Origin: Taiwanofungus camphoratus
Lineage: Eukaryota; Basidiomycota; Agaricomycetes; Polyporales; Taiwanofungaceae
NCBI GenBank assembly: GCA_003999685.1
Contig: CP021223.1
Span: 1,922,001-1,986,000 of the forward strand
Length of the DNA stretch: 64,000 bases
Direction of reading: 5' to 3'
A program made the position numbers and the translations under genes. Positions 34,701 to 46,177 of this stretch are shown here, one piece after another (positions within the stretch are counted from its first letter, which is position 1; each line of letters opens with the position of its first letter). Under the pieces are notes generated by a model, which was given only the letters and a program-made list of their open reading frames with translations, searched no databases and was not told the DNA's origin.

Positions 34701-35572
34701 TGCAGATGGCGGCAGAGGCACCCCAGCACCCGTCGCCGGTGTCATTCCCCATTGCTGCCCCGCGTCAGAGCTAGTAAAACCGTCATGAACCGACATGCCT
34801 ACCTGGAAGGGATTGGCATGGCTATTTGCAGGCGATGCAGGAGGGAGACCGCCATTCGACCTTGTAGGAGAACCCTGCCCGGTGTCATACAACGTCAACA
34901 ATTGCCCCAGTCGCCCGTTGAACAGTTAAGCGACTCACCGGACCATTCCACGCATTGGGTCCTGCCAAACTATCACGGGGAGGCAAAGGTCCAAGGTTGC
35001 CGAAAGACGATCCATACGACTCAAAGTGAGGACCAGGAGGGTCGTCCGGTCCGGGCTCGTGCTCGGGCTAGGCGCGAATTAGAGCTGGGCACATCTAGTT
35101 GAGCGCGGATGGGCGCGAACGGGCACTCACGAGACCAGTCGTATGTATGGGAATCGTGCGGGCCATGTCTGACCCGTTCCCCTCCTGCACGTCCGACCTG
35201 ATGTCCTCGCCACCGTTGCCGTGACCGTCGTAGTCCACATTCTCTTCCGCGAGCTCTTCCAGCCTGCGGGCGCTGCTAGTCATGCTGCCTTTGGGGGGTG
35301 GAGAACGCATTCTGCTGGATCGCACGCTGCTCGTTTTTTCGCCATCATCGGGCGGCGCTTTCTGCATACCCTCGAGGTACAGCATGACTTTGTAACAACA
35401 CCGTTAGTACTTTGAGCAGTGTAGGGCGGAAACAACTGTACCTTTTTCGGTTGAAGCTGAGTGTAGACGATATTAGAGGAAGGAGAATCGCCGCAAACTG
35501 ATATGACGTACCTGGCGTGCTCGACCTTAACATGAAAGTCTTTATCGCCTCCGGAGAGGCCACAGCAGACAT
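31772..35572 (-). CDS. Large conserved-looking fungal protein of unknown function
   Basis: Starts MSAVASPEAIKTFMLRSSTP at 35572 and stops at 31772-31774, with about nine exons. The first two thirds are Ser/Pro/Asp-rich and probably disordered (for example SRTVNGAGERPW-type and PPLPPLPPDGR segments). The last third is more ordered: WQRIHQRLLSWAIVWPMTELD, VDRLFVPPNMADAISTAVY, WAPFGLEGIPRLLIVLAKH, PLGWWFAIRIAWPDAIYPSP and a Lys/Arg-rich C-terminal helix. I recognise no catalytic motif, signal peptide or membrane segment. Exon 2 is a 15-base micro-exon (35442-35456) that can be included or skipped without changing the frame. A Lys/Arg helix near AVRKAVRARVKKLGMKYDNE suggests nuclear or nucleic-acid contact, which is speculative. 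Confidence 0.7.
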
Positions 35573-36533
35573 GGTTTGGTTTGGTTTCGGGCGTTAGCGG
35601 AAATAAGAAAATAGCGGGAAGAAGAGTTGAGAACAAGAGAAGGTATCCGGGGAGATCAGCTTATGGGACGTTCAAAATCAACGGAGGGCCTGAAGTAATA
35701 CAGCGAAGATGGATATGAACATAGTTCGGGTTGTCACTCGCCTCGCGGTCTCCTCATGTCCCTGTTGGCGTCTATTTGTGCGCTGTAGTTGTCATCGCAA
35801 GAAGGCGCTCGCATTTCGATTGTCTCTCATTCTCTCTCTCGTTTCGTCTATGTATTTCCTGCTTCTTCCCTTGGACGGATAGAACACTCAAGATATGAGG
35901 CCTGGAGGAGCTCTGAATGCAGTGCTGGGCCTCCAGGACACTCATTGATCGATCTATTCATTCCTCAGTTCATCGGACTTTCAGCCCCTATATCGTGCCG
36001 CTTGATCTCAGAGCTCACTCTTTTTAGCTGTCAAGTAACATGGAGGTCGCTGGTGCATCGGAACCGCAGCAGAGCCGTAGTCTAGGGTATCGGCAGGTTC
36101 AAATTTGGAATCGCAGCCCGCATGAAGTACGTGTGCCTCTCCTCATTCTCCCGAATCTGTCCTTTGCGGTATGTCACGTCTCGATAAAGCTCTCGATGAC
36201 TCGCCGGCTTGATGTCTACTTCATGCAGCTTTGTGTCACGATTTCCGGGATGGTGAGAAGGGCATGATCCAAATCACTCATACCTGCTAGTGGGTTGTTT
36301 CCTGGATCTCTGGAGTACTAGGGTCTCTGGGGTAGTAAGTGATATAGGCCCGTTACAAGTGGCAGCTCACGTCGTATCATATTGTAGTTAATGTACTATT
36401 ACTATTCGCAAGGTACGACGTATCGACATTGTTGATCCAATTTGACCTACCTGTGTGTCGTCTGGTAAATGGAGAATGACGTCGCCGTTTCCTTCCATGA
36501 TTTCCTTACACCGTGAACGAGCGTGCACACCAA
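35573..36533. other. Intergenic region upstream of the large unknown gene
   Basis: About 960 bases. It should contain the promoter of the gene starting at 35572 and the 3' end of the next minus-strand gene. Plus-strand open frames at 35789-36267 are short and unconvincing. No RNA gene or repeat is evident. Confidence 0.4.
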
Positions 36534-36885
36534 CTACGACCCACAATTCGTCCACGACTCGATGCTGTCGTACGACTGCTGTGAAAAGTCGACCGCCGAA
36601 GTATCTACGTCCTCACCGAAAACATCGACCAAGACATCATCTGTCTTTGTTACGTTTTCCTCTTGGACTCGTTCGGGACTCCCTTGTTCCTCCGTTTCTT
36701 GTTCTGGACCCTTCTTATGACTAACAGCGGTACATTCATCATGCATGCGCGGAGAACAGCGATTCCTGTCATCTGCCACCCCCAGGCATGGCGGAAATCC
36801 AGAGCTTTCCTCAGACGAAGGCCCCGACATGTGATGTGTAACAGACAGCGAGTCTAATTGCGGACCCTGCAGCAAAATGGCCGAG

Positions 36886-39025
36886 TTAACGACCGCACAT
36901 CTGGAAGTCACTGTTATAGCATGCCTGACTCGGAATTGGCTGGGAGATCCCCTGTGCATGACCGGTATTGTGAGGGCGTGGCTCGTGTTCTAATTTGGCT
37001 ATGTGCTCGGGTTTTGATTCGCGTAAAGGCGAGATGAATACCCCTGGCACAGGCGCAAACGATGGATCTCGCTGCCGCGGCGTCGACCGTGTTGCTTCAT
37101 CGGCGTATTTGGCTTTACTAGCATTTGCAGCGTTGCGTGGTGCTGGAGAGCGTCGCGAGCGCTCTGGGGGGCTTGGGCTTGGAGGTAGGATCCACCCCAC
37201 GGACTCATCGAGCTGGATGTCATCGTTACTGTTAGAGAAGCCCAAAGACGACGGAGATGTATAAGTCTCTTCAATGTGTGGTAGGAGGGGCGTGTGAGGC
37301 AGTTGATACGAGATGTCATCGGCCTGCATGGTATCATCTGCCCCGTGAGTGATGCAATTATCCTTCCGGTCAAATCGCTCCCACTTGAAGCCAAGGGTTT
37401 CAATGTCGACTGGGTCACTGTTCTCATAGTCAAGTGTCAGAGCATAGTCCGCTTCTTCTATGGGATCAGATGTGCATGGATCCTCCGCGGGTGTGTCGAA
37501 GTAAACTGTAAACGGTGCTGCACACGGCGGATGCGAATGCGCCGGTCCAGGGGTAGAGAAAGGCTTGAAATCCGGCAGAGGCGAGGGAATCTCAAAACCG
37601 GCGGAGCCTACAGAGTCTTCAGTGTATCGGACAGGACTGAAAATCGAGACCTGTTTTGGCATATCGGATGCTGTGCTGCGAGAGATGGGCAGTATTTCAC
37701 GAGATAGAGCAAGGGCGTGCAGAGGCAGAGACGGATCCGAAGTGCGTTGGGCAGACTTCAAGGCGGGATCTGCATTGTAATCGAGCATACTGATGTAAGT
37801 CTTCTTGTTTGCTGCAGCATGGTGTAATTGATCCGATTCTCCAATCGGTGCAAGAAATAAGGAATGAGAATGATCAGAAGGGTTAATAACAGGAGCACCC
37901 AGCAGATTAGAATGTTCGGGTGGAAGTGCACAGACCGGGTCAGTCGTTCTCGAGGAGTCCGCGAAGCTTGGTATGAGTGGACCCGGCTTTGAGAAGGGGA
38001 CAAGGTCAATATAGTTTTCTTCACGAATTGCAGGGCTGGTAGAGTCAGACAAATGGCTTGTGCAACTGTCATATGCATCATCATAAACAGGTTCAGCGGA
38101 TTGGGTAAGGGTTGCGGTGACGAGACGAGATGCAGGCCCAGGGGTCGAAAATGGTAGCATACCGCCAAACACAGTTTCCAAAGTTCGTTTTTGTCCAAGA
38201 ATGGGGACGCCAGGTAATGAATGCGTGAAATCCTTAGTAGACGCTTCGACGTCGTTAAGTTTATCATGGAGGCCGCTTTCAACGTTGACGTCTATCGTCT
38301 GGTTATTTCCATCCTCTCTCGCTAGTAAAATAATCGGTGATGACGGACGCAAAACAGGCTGAGCCTGGGGTGGGGAAAACGCAAACACAAATTCGTCTTT
38401 TACAATTCCTTCGATTGCCAGATGGGGGGCTGGAAAGTTCGGGCTGTGGTCATGTTCAGCGCGAACTGGAGAAGAACTCGAGTAACTGGCCACTTCCGGA
38501 AGCGTGGACGGTAGAAGAACACGAAGAGGATGACGGCAGTCTAAAGTTGAAAGTGTGTTACAAAGCCATGACGGAACTGGGGAAAGACGAGCCCGCTTGG
38601 ATCGGCTGGTGCTATCAACATAGTCTGTCATTGCAGCCGCAGAGTCCTGCATCTTGAGGACTGAAAAATTTTGTCCAAGTCTTCCTTGATCAAGGCCACT
38701 ATATGCGTCGACGGGCGTCTTGGGTACATCGTAACTTGCCGCGCTCACTGAGGACGACGAGGCGGCACGTTGGCGACGTGGCCGCGAATGAGCAGTACTT
38801 GCGGGTGAGCGGTGCAGAATCCTGACAGTGTCAATCATGCGGTCGAAGCGAGAATTGAGACCACATGTCTTCCGACGGGCTGTGGGCTGTCTTGACTGAG
38901 CTAAACAGACTAGGTTCGCGCTTAGGCAATAGCGGCTCAAGGTCGAGGACTGTCGAGCTCACATGTTGTTGCATTATTTTTCGAAACTCTGCGTAAATGA
39001 TAGAATCATTGACAGACAGGTCCAT
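36886..39025 (-). CDS. Ser/Pro-rich protein with repeated PFS[T/K]PGP motifs, unknown function
   Basis: Exon 1 probably starts at ATG 39025 (MDLSVNDSIIYAEFRKIMQQ). A 40-base intron (GTCTCA...GTCAG) then joins DMW to ILHRSPASTAHSR, leading into about 640 codons that stop at 36886-36888. The sequence is acidic, Ser/Pro-rich and mostly disordered. Three copies of PFS(T/K)PGP occur (near 38130-38155, 37977-38000 and 37540-37565), with other SP/TP sites such as FSPVRY and FISPLRES, suggesting many proline-directed phosphorylation sites. A further open segment at 36534-36870 (SGPSSEESSG...VDVFGEDVD) may be the true last exon, joined by a short intron near 36885. No known domain is recognised. Confidence 0.6.
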
Positions 39026-39901
39026 CGAAGCAAAAGTGGCCGAGCGAGCAACTAGCTTACCGAGGGCCTGGACATCCAACCACAGCAGAATCGAGGTCGG
39101 AGGCACCGGATGAGTGATATGTTCGCACAGGCATCTACTATTCTTCGCGCAAACTCGTAAAATTAACTGTATGCGTTCCTAGATATGAACCCGGATGATA
39201 ATGGGAGCTTTACTGGGCTTATTGTGGTGAGCTAGAAGACGTGGACGCGAGCTTATCACGTGCACCTGAACGAACAGTCCTGAATCCCATTGCAGGCGCC
39301 GGACAAACGCCGTCTGTTCAGGCTGTTCGTCGTCGATGAGGATGTCCAGCTCACACTTGTTCAGGGTTTTCCGATAACAGTCGCCATGATACTCAGCTCT
39401 ACCACTCTTTAGACACCAAGGTCAACTCCTACGCCAAAGGGGTGCATTCGTTGTGCTGCACAATATCCGTAGCCGGCATCGTTATAATTTTTAGCCAGTC
39501 TCTTCGAAGAGACCTACGATGAAGTGTGTATGCGTGTCTTTTATAAAGTTACTTACATGAAATTGTCGCCCTTCCATTTGTTGCTCTGCAAGCCCGGAGC
39601 TGACCTATTACGCCACAAACCCTGTCGTTCTATACGAGCCGATCGCTCGAGATCGCGCAATCCTCGTCACACAACCTTGCGCCATTCCTCGTTGCTGACT
39701 GTCCTTTGGACGTCCATGGCATCGGAACGCCCGAGCACGAACCGCTTGCGCTATGAGGGTGCAGTGTTTGCTCTTCCTTGCTCACGTCGCTACTGTCGAT
39801 TGGCTAGCTGGGACTTCTCAGATGCGGGCTGCCACATAAAAGACAAGAGGCTTGGTATGCTCGCTGACAAACACTCGAACATCACCTCGTAGATATCCGC
39901 A
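39026..39901. other. Divergent intergenic region
   Basis: About 880 bases between a minus-strand and a plus-strand gene start, so it carries both promoters. A 122-codon open frame at 39524-39892 has no motif and lies directly upstream of the next ATG; I regard it as chance. Nothing else is recognised. Confidence 0.4.
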
Positions 39902-40815
39902 ATGGCTGCAGCTACCCTCGCGGCCTATATTCCCACCGATAATACGGGCAACGGCAGTGTACTTCCTGCCCTCACAGTCACCCTTCCCGTGTTGCACACT
40001 GACAATCTAACCTCGGATCCGGATCTAAAAGCAAATTTCACCCATCAAGGACGGGATCCTCATCAACTACCGAATTTTTCACCAAGCACAAGCCCCTCGA
40101 GCCCCATCCTCTATCTTCCTCCTATTCTGTCCGCACTGCCTCGAGAGCTCAGCCATGCTACATCTGCCTTACCTGACGGGCAGACTCCGCTCACCACATC
40201 TTCCCACTTACCTTCTATCGATGATGCATCACTCGCTCTCCATCGTGCGTTGCATCGCTTCCACCCTATAACCTCTGAGTATGCGTCCATCCCATATGCC
40301 GCCGCCTTCAATTGGGATGAGCTCGAGCTACCCGAGAACGAGGAGCGCGAGTGGTACTGTGTTGTTTTCCGCAGCAAGCGTAAAGAGGGGAGCAATAGTG
40401 GGCGTAAGTGCTTGTACCTGCTATTGATCGTGGCTAAAAAGTGTGATCCAATCCGCGCCAACCGATCTCAGCTTTGTACGAGGCGGACAGAAAAGCGCAC
40501 GAGGAGGCAGTTCAGAATGGAGGAGTGAGCAATCCTCCTCTTCCTTCCAGCATCCGTCTCACCCTCTCTGAAAAGCTTATCCTATATTGGTATGGCACAC
40601 CACATCCGGACACAGGGCTTAACCTGGCGACTTGCATCTGGCAATCGCGTGCACATGCAGCCGCTGCCAATTCGCGTCCACATCACCTACGTGCGATGCG
40701 TCTTGCTGCAGCATCTTACGAACGCTATGAGCTCGAACGTTATTGCTTACGCAAAGTGCGAGGCGAGGTCAGCGTCTCCGTGCGACCTTATGAAGGCGGC
40801 GATCTTGGACGGTAG
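39902..40815 (+). CDS. Conserved fungal protein of unknown function (UPF0643-like)
   Basis: Two exons (39902-40403, 40472-40815) join in frame to 281 residues. The N-terminal half is Pro/Ser-rich. The second half is compact: AFNWDELELPENEEREWYCV, VFRSKRKEGSNSG, LYEADRKAHEEAVQNGG, LILYWYGTPHPDTGLNLATC, IWQSRAHAAAANSRPHHLRA and a C-terminal YELERYCLRKV. This resembles the fungal UPF0643 family as I remember it, whose role is unknown; that link should be treated as tentative. There is no signal peptide or membrane segment. Exon joining is clean (GTAAGT...CAG), so gene reality is well supported. Confidence 0.78.
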
Positions 40816-41770
40816 TGATGATGAGGAAATCTCTCTCAACATTTCATTTGGACAATGGTATTGCTTTCTTGTGCTGTCTTATTGTGCTTTCAAGCTTTTG
40901 TGCGGTGTATCTCGCTTCAACGACATGGTGCTTTATTTTTGTAACTTATCCAGTGGAACAATCACGTCGTCATCCAACCAGCCCTGCTCTGACACTTGTA
41001 ACAGCACTCGCGGAAGCTCAATACGTTAGTCCTATCGCCAGTGAATGAGCGCACAAGTATTCTTTGTGTCGTCTGACGGTAAACACCATGTCTTTCAAGA
41101 TAAATGATCCTACGATTTCATTGTTGCACCCTGTCCCCATTGGTAAGGTCCCTATATATCTGTGCGTCATACTCTCCTGGTTTTGTTTTTCACTAATACG
41201 GGATTTTATGTAAAGTGCAATGCAAGAAATGACCAACTTCCGTGAATGATGGCATTGATCACATCGTGAGTATTCTAAGATTATCATTTCGAGTTGGATA
41301 TGTTCACAGTGTTCTCGGCCCTGAGCTATATTTCTATATGGACTAGAGAAGCATAAAGACTATTTTCGAGAGTTATAGCACCACCCGCTCAGCAAACAAA
41401 TAGAATGAAGCATCCCCTCAATCCTTGCCAATTTCCAGACTTTTCCACTCATGATGTGTCCTCGTGTCGGTTGCATCGCACTTTCTGAAAGCATCAAGGA
41501 TCAACATATGTGCGTCCAACTCAAGCTTACGCGGCTGCGTCTCAGTAATTGTGCCCCGTAGTCAAAGTACAACCTGGCTGTTCGATTGGCTCACAGCGAA
41601 GCGCGAGGAGAATTGATTACGACGAATACTAGTAGGCCTAAATCCGGCGTTCGACCTATCTTTTGTATGCTCGTTCCTTTGTCTGTCAGCGTCAGATTGC
41701 TTTCCTTGTATTTTGAGCGCAGGATATAAAGTTTACTTCATAATAGGAGTTTTCACTTTATCTCCCGGTT
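40816..41770. other. Intergenic region, no gene seen
   Basis: About 950 bases between two plus-strand genes. Short open frames only. The last 150 bases before 41771 should include the promoter of the next gene. Confidence 0.4.
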
Positions 41771-43163
41771 ATGCCTGACATGGACAACGTTCCTTTGATC
41801 TCAGGACGCGCTAATAGCGAAGGTGAGAGATGTCGAACTTGAATATCTCCGTCGATGAAGAGTCTGAGGACTCCAGCAATTTCAAGACCAGTGTCTTTCA
41901 GCCCGTCCACGTCGATGACGGTGGACACAAATGCGACGCCCGAAAGTCGAAGTGGAGTCGGCCCATTTTGCAGACTGAGACACTCAGTCTCGTTACTGTG
42001 CATGATGGAAGCTATATTCAAGAGGACCGAAATCAGATATTTGACACAATATACGGAGTGATTTGCCATGCAGGCAACTTAGGTACTCTCGGATCAACAG
42101 GTTTGTCAAATGTTACTCTTCCGACTATGCGAAATGACAAATGTATTTCTCGTTTGAATAGGTGTGACAGTTCTCCTTTCCTACGTGTCAGCATCTCGCA
42201 TGGAGAACAATGGAGGAGTATTCCTGAGGGCATCTCATTTGGTCATCCGTTTCGCTGCCGCTAATGAGTGGGCCGCGCGGGGTTACGAGAACGTACGAGA
42301 TGATATCGAAGATATCCTGACCAATTTACGCCAATTTCTACAGAAATCATCGTGGACTGCTCTTTCCCCGTACGATCGCATACAACTACTCACCAAAATG
42401 GTTCCTGACAGTGTTCGATTGGAAAGGAAGGATTCCGGCTTGGTCGACCGTGCTCTTGCTGAAATATTAGATGCGGCAGCCTCTGCAGTCGTTCCCCTTG
42501 AACAATTCGCTGCAAATGTAAAGCGACGCTCGAAAGTCGTTGATGGCCTACGAAATCTCTGGGCTATCTGTGACGGTCGGTAGCCGTTGTGTAATCAGAG
42601 AAAGAGGCCTTGAGTTTCTCATCTTGCCATCCGTGTTCTGGCGTACCAAGGGCAAGTGTTCATTCTATTACACATGCAAGTGGCCTGCCTTCTGGACATT
42701 AACTAATAGTTTCGCTCGCTTGACTATAACGTTTTTGTAGTCGGCAGCGTAACAACATCCAAGGTCTCCTGCAGAATATAGTGCTGAAGAGATGATCGCG
42801 TGCCATCGCATGTAGCGTGACGACGACGACAGTCACTGTGAGGACATCCGTGATTCCAATTGCGCAATGCGCCTATCACCGAGTAATGCTTGTATACGAA
42901 TTTGAGTTGAACTGGTGGCATATTGTCTGGTCTGTTCCACCCTCAGGATCGTTTTTGAAGATAGCCTCGTATCAAGTATTCAATGCAGTGGATGTCAAGA
43001 ATCAAAACATGGTCTTATCGCCGGTTCGGATATTTGTCATGAGCCAAACGGCGCTTCTTGCCGTACTGACCGGTGGGAGGTGTTCGCCAGCCGCCTTCAG
43101 CAGTATATCCTGCCCCTGGACTTACTTCTGCTAGACGGGTTTCAATGGCCAAACAAAGGGTGA
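41771..43163 (+). CDS. Unrecognised multi-exon gene overlapping the gamma-glutamyltransferase start
   Basis: Coding-like pieces on the plus strand are a first exon from ATG 41771 (MPDMDNVPLISGRANSE) or 41830 (MSNLNISVDEESEDSSNF), an exon at about 42162-42580 (VTVLLSYVSASRMENNGG ... NEWAARGYENVRDDIEDIL ... LVDRALAEILDAAASAVV), and a last exon from about 42957 to the stop at 43161-43163. The last exon reads IVFEDSLVSSIQCSGCQESK, HGLIAGSDICHEPNG and LLLLDGFQWPNKG. The CSGC and DICHEPNGASC cysteines could bind zinc. I cannot fix all splice sites between 42580 and 42957 and do not recognise the family. Its stop lies 19 bases inside the next gene's proposed start. Confidence 0.5.
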
Positions 43164-45707
43164 TTATCCCAGCTACTTTGGGTGCAGATCTACCCCTCTA
43201 TCATGCAGAACGGAGCACGGTACACCAAAGGCTCGGAAGAAGCCTTATCTTCGTCCTCACTATCCTCGTCGTGATAATTCTCATATCCAAAGATGCTGCC
43301 ATCCATCTCAGCACCCCTCAGCAGTATCCGGGCCATAGCCGTCGAAGACCCACACCATCGTGGACGCATAATCAGGCGTATATCGTTGAGGCAAAACATG
43401 GTGCGGTCGCGAGCGAGAACGAGATCTGTTCGGAAGTAGGCATCGACATCCTGAAAGCAGGAGGGAACGCAGTAGATTCCATTATATCTACTACACTATG
43501 TATTGGTGTTGTGAACATGTTCTCGTAAGTGTCGCACTTGGCTCACACACGTCTTACTCATGCACCTGCACAAAGCTCGGGCATTGGAGGTGGAGGATTT
43601 ATGACTGTACGCATTCCTCCGTCTTCATCGAAGGCTTCTTCGGAGGTGTATACTATCGACTTTCGTGAAGTCGCGCCTGCCCTAGCTAACACGACGATGT
43701 ACGTGGACGAGCCCATGAAATCGCTCTTTGGCGGGCTGGCCGTCGGTGTCCCTGGCGAATTGCGTGGTTTAGAGGAAGCACACAGACGGTGGGGAAGCCT
43801 GCCGTGGAGTTCGTTGGTACAGCCCAGTGTCGAGCTAGCGCAGGGATGGAGGGTTCAGAAGGAGCTTGCACGCAGAATCAGAATGGAGGTGTGTGATTTG
43901 TAGATTTGAAATGGACAATGTCCTCAATGATATCACCTCGTCGTCGTAGTTGTTTACTTCCTTGATGCTCGAGAATCCCGACTGGAGGTCTATATTTGCT
44001 CCTTCTGGATCGTTACTGAAAGAGGGCGAAATTATACGTCGGACGAATTTATCACGGACGCTCGCAACTATCGCAGCTGAGGGTGCCGGAGCGCTTTACA
44101 AGGTAGTTATAATTGTTTTGGTATTGGCTGGTTTGACCTCTGATTCCATGGCATTCTTATCAGGGTCCCATCGCCGACTCACTCGTTCAGAAGGTTCACG
44201 CGACTGGAGGCATTCTATCACAAGCAGATCTTGACAACTATAGGGTTCAAGTGAAACCTGCACTCCAGGGAACATACCGTGGCAGGAAGGTCTACACCAC
44301 TCAAGCACCGACTTCAGGCCCCGTTTTATTGCACATGCTTAATCTAATGGAACATTATGATAGCCTAATTGAAGAAGGTAGAACAGTGTTAAACACACAT
44401 CGCTATATAGAAGCCATGAAGTGTGAGCGTCTCTCGTTTTGTTCGATTGTACATTCCATTCTGACTTCTTACTGGATCAGTTGGATTTGCGGCGCGGTTA
44501 GTCTGCGTCGATTTTACGAATATGTGTTAGACTTAAATTTCCGTTTAGTACGAAAGTTTGCGACCCCAACTTTGCCGGCGATATTTCACGCATAGAGGAA
44601 ATTCCGACGAAAGAATTCAGTGATTATATATTTCCTAAGATAACCGATGTAAGTACTGCAACTTACTTTTGGGTGACAATTACTTGTCTTCGGGTGCTCT
44701 TCATCGATGTTGTGGTCTACATCATCAATGAATAGCACTCAATGAGTGAGGACAGTTAACCCGTACTCAATGCGACTTATGTTGCTAATCACTATGATCA
44801 GGATCAGACACATCCGCCAGAATACTATAAGCCAATATTTGACATCGTTACTGATCATGGAACTGTACGTTCACCCGCTTCTACTATAACTACAAAACTT
44901 TTGACATCAGGTCTACAGAGCCATTCATCCGTGGTGGACAAGAACGGCATGGCCGTTGCGTTCACATCTACTGTGAACATGGTGTTTGGATCGCAAGTCA
45001 TGGATCCTGTCACTGGTATCATCCTCAACGATGAGGTACTTTGGAGGTGATCAGTCTGTTTGATTCATTAACGTTAAATGGATTACATAGATGGATGACT
45101 TCTCCACCCCCGGTACTCCGAATTCGTTTGAGCTGTACCCTTCTCCTTGTAAGTGCCTCATTTTCGTATTCTGCTTTATTTGATCCCCGTTGCAGTCAAC
45201 TACCCCGAGCCTGGCAAACGCCCTCTCTCATCGACGACTCCCACCATCATTGAGCATGAAGATGGTTCCTTCTACCTTGCCATTGGTGGCTCCGGCGGCT
45301 CGCGCATTTTCCCAGCGGTTTTTCAAGTGATCCTCAACCTGGACTGGGGCATGGACGTGAGCATGGCCATAGAGTATGGGCGCTTGCACGATCAGCTGTA
45401 TCCTCTGATGGTGGACGCGGACGACATGTACTCAGTTGAATTCTTGAAGGGGCTGAAACAAAAGGGACATAATATCACCGGTAAGCAGTCCATGGGCTTG
45501 TATCAATTTGCGGTATGTTGATATTCTTGCGTAGTCGATGAGATGGACCGTATTGCGGCCGTAGTACAGGCGGTGACGAAGCAGGGGGACGTCATATATG
45601 GTTCGTGTCTCGTTGCACTGGACCGCGGTTCGCATGACTATGACTGATCATCGTCTAATATAGCCGCGAGTGACTCGAGGAAGAATGGAATTGCAGCAGG
45701 ATATTGA
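43145..45707 (+). CDS. Gamma-glutamyltransferase with N-terminal membrane anchor
   Basis: About ten exons encode roughly 600 residues. From ATG 43145 a basic cytoplasmic start leads to a hydrophobic segment (LIFVLTILVVIILI), a type II anchor. The large-subunit part follows: AKHGAVASENEICSEVGIDI, LKAGGNAVDSIISTTL, SGIGGGGFMTVR, DFREVAPALANTTMY, GVPGELRGLEEAHRRWG and TTQAPTSGPVLLHMLNLME. The autocleavage site begins the small subunit at THSSVVDKNGMAVAFT, with the catalytic Thr; then come SGGSRIFPAVFQVIL and ASDSRKNGIAAGY at the end (stop 45705-45707). The family cleaves the gamma-glutamyl bond of glutathione and transfers it to acceptors, supporting glutathione and nitrogen recycling. The residues needed for maturation look intact. 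Confidence 0.9.
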
Positions 45708-46177
45708 TTAGAAAAGTGGTTCTCACTGTACATGCTGCGCCTTTCATTCTTGTGTACTCACCATGGCGTATGTGATATCGATCGACTTCTTGATGTCTGC
45801 CTATAGGGAATTCTTCCGCTCGAGCGCAGAACCGCCGCGTGAGTGAGCAGGTGCTCTCATGGTAGCTGTCCACGTGCCATAATTTAAACTAGGCCGTGGG
45901 CATCCCGTCTCACTGGGTCTGTATTCTATCTAAGGCGTCTTTCACCCTCTTCATACCTTCGGTGGGGTCAATGTCCGTCGGACTCCATAACTCTTCACGC
46001 ATATAGGCACCCCCACTTAGGGGAAACCTCGGCGGTGGGACGTCTTGCGAGGATCTCCCGAGTGTACGTACTAGTCACGGTAGTATGCAACAAGGATGAT
46101 ACCGTCGACCGTAGTTACTATATAATCCGACCGGCGTTAGCAGGTGGTGTATGTCTGAACGCGTAGTCTCAGGGACC
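45708..46177. other. Intergenic region with mannanase promoter
   Basis: About 470 bases between the gamma-glutamyltransferase stop and the mannanase ATG. Apart from the TATA box at 46119-46126 I see no defined element. Confidence 0.4.
46119..46126 (+). promoter_or_regulatory. TATA box of the mannanase gene
   Basis: TATATAAT lies 52 bases upstream of the ATG at 46178, a suitable distance for a highly inducible secreted-enzyme gene with a short leader. An ATG at 46151 opens a five-codon upstream frame (ends TAG), which may dampen translation. Confidence 0.5.

Noticed and set aside
36040-36150. GGTTCAAATTTGG resembling a tRNA B box
   Set aside because: No A box at the right distance and no foldable arms.
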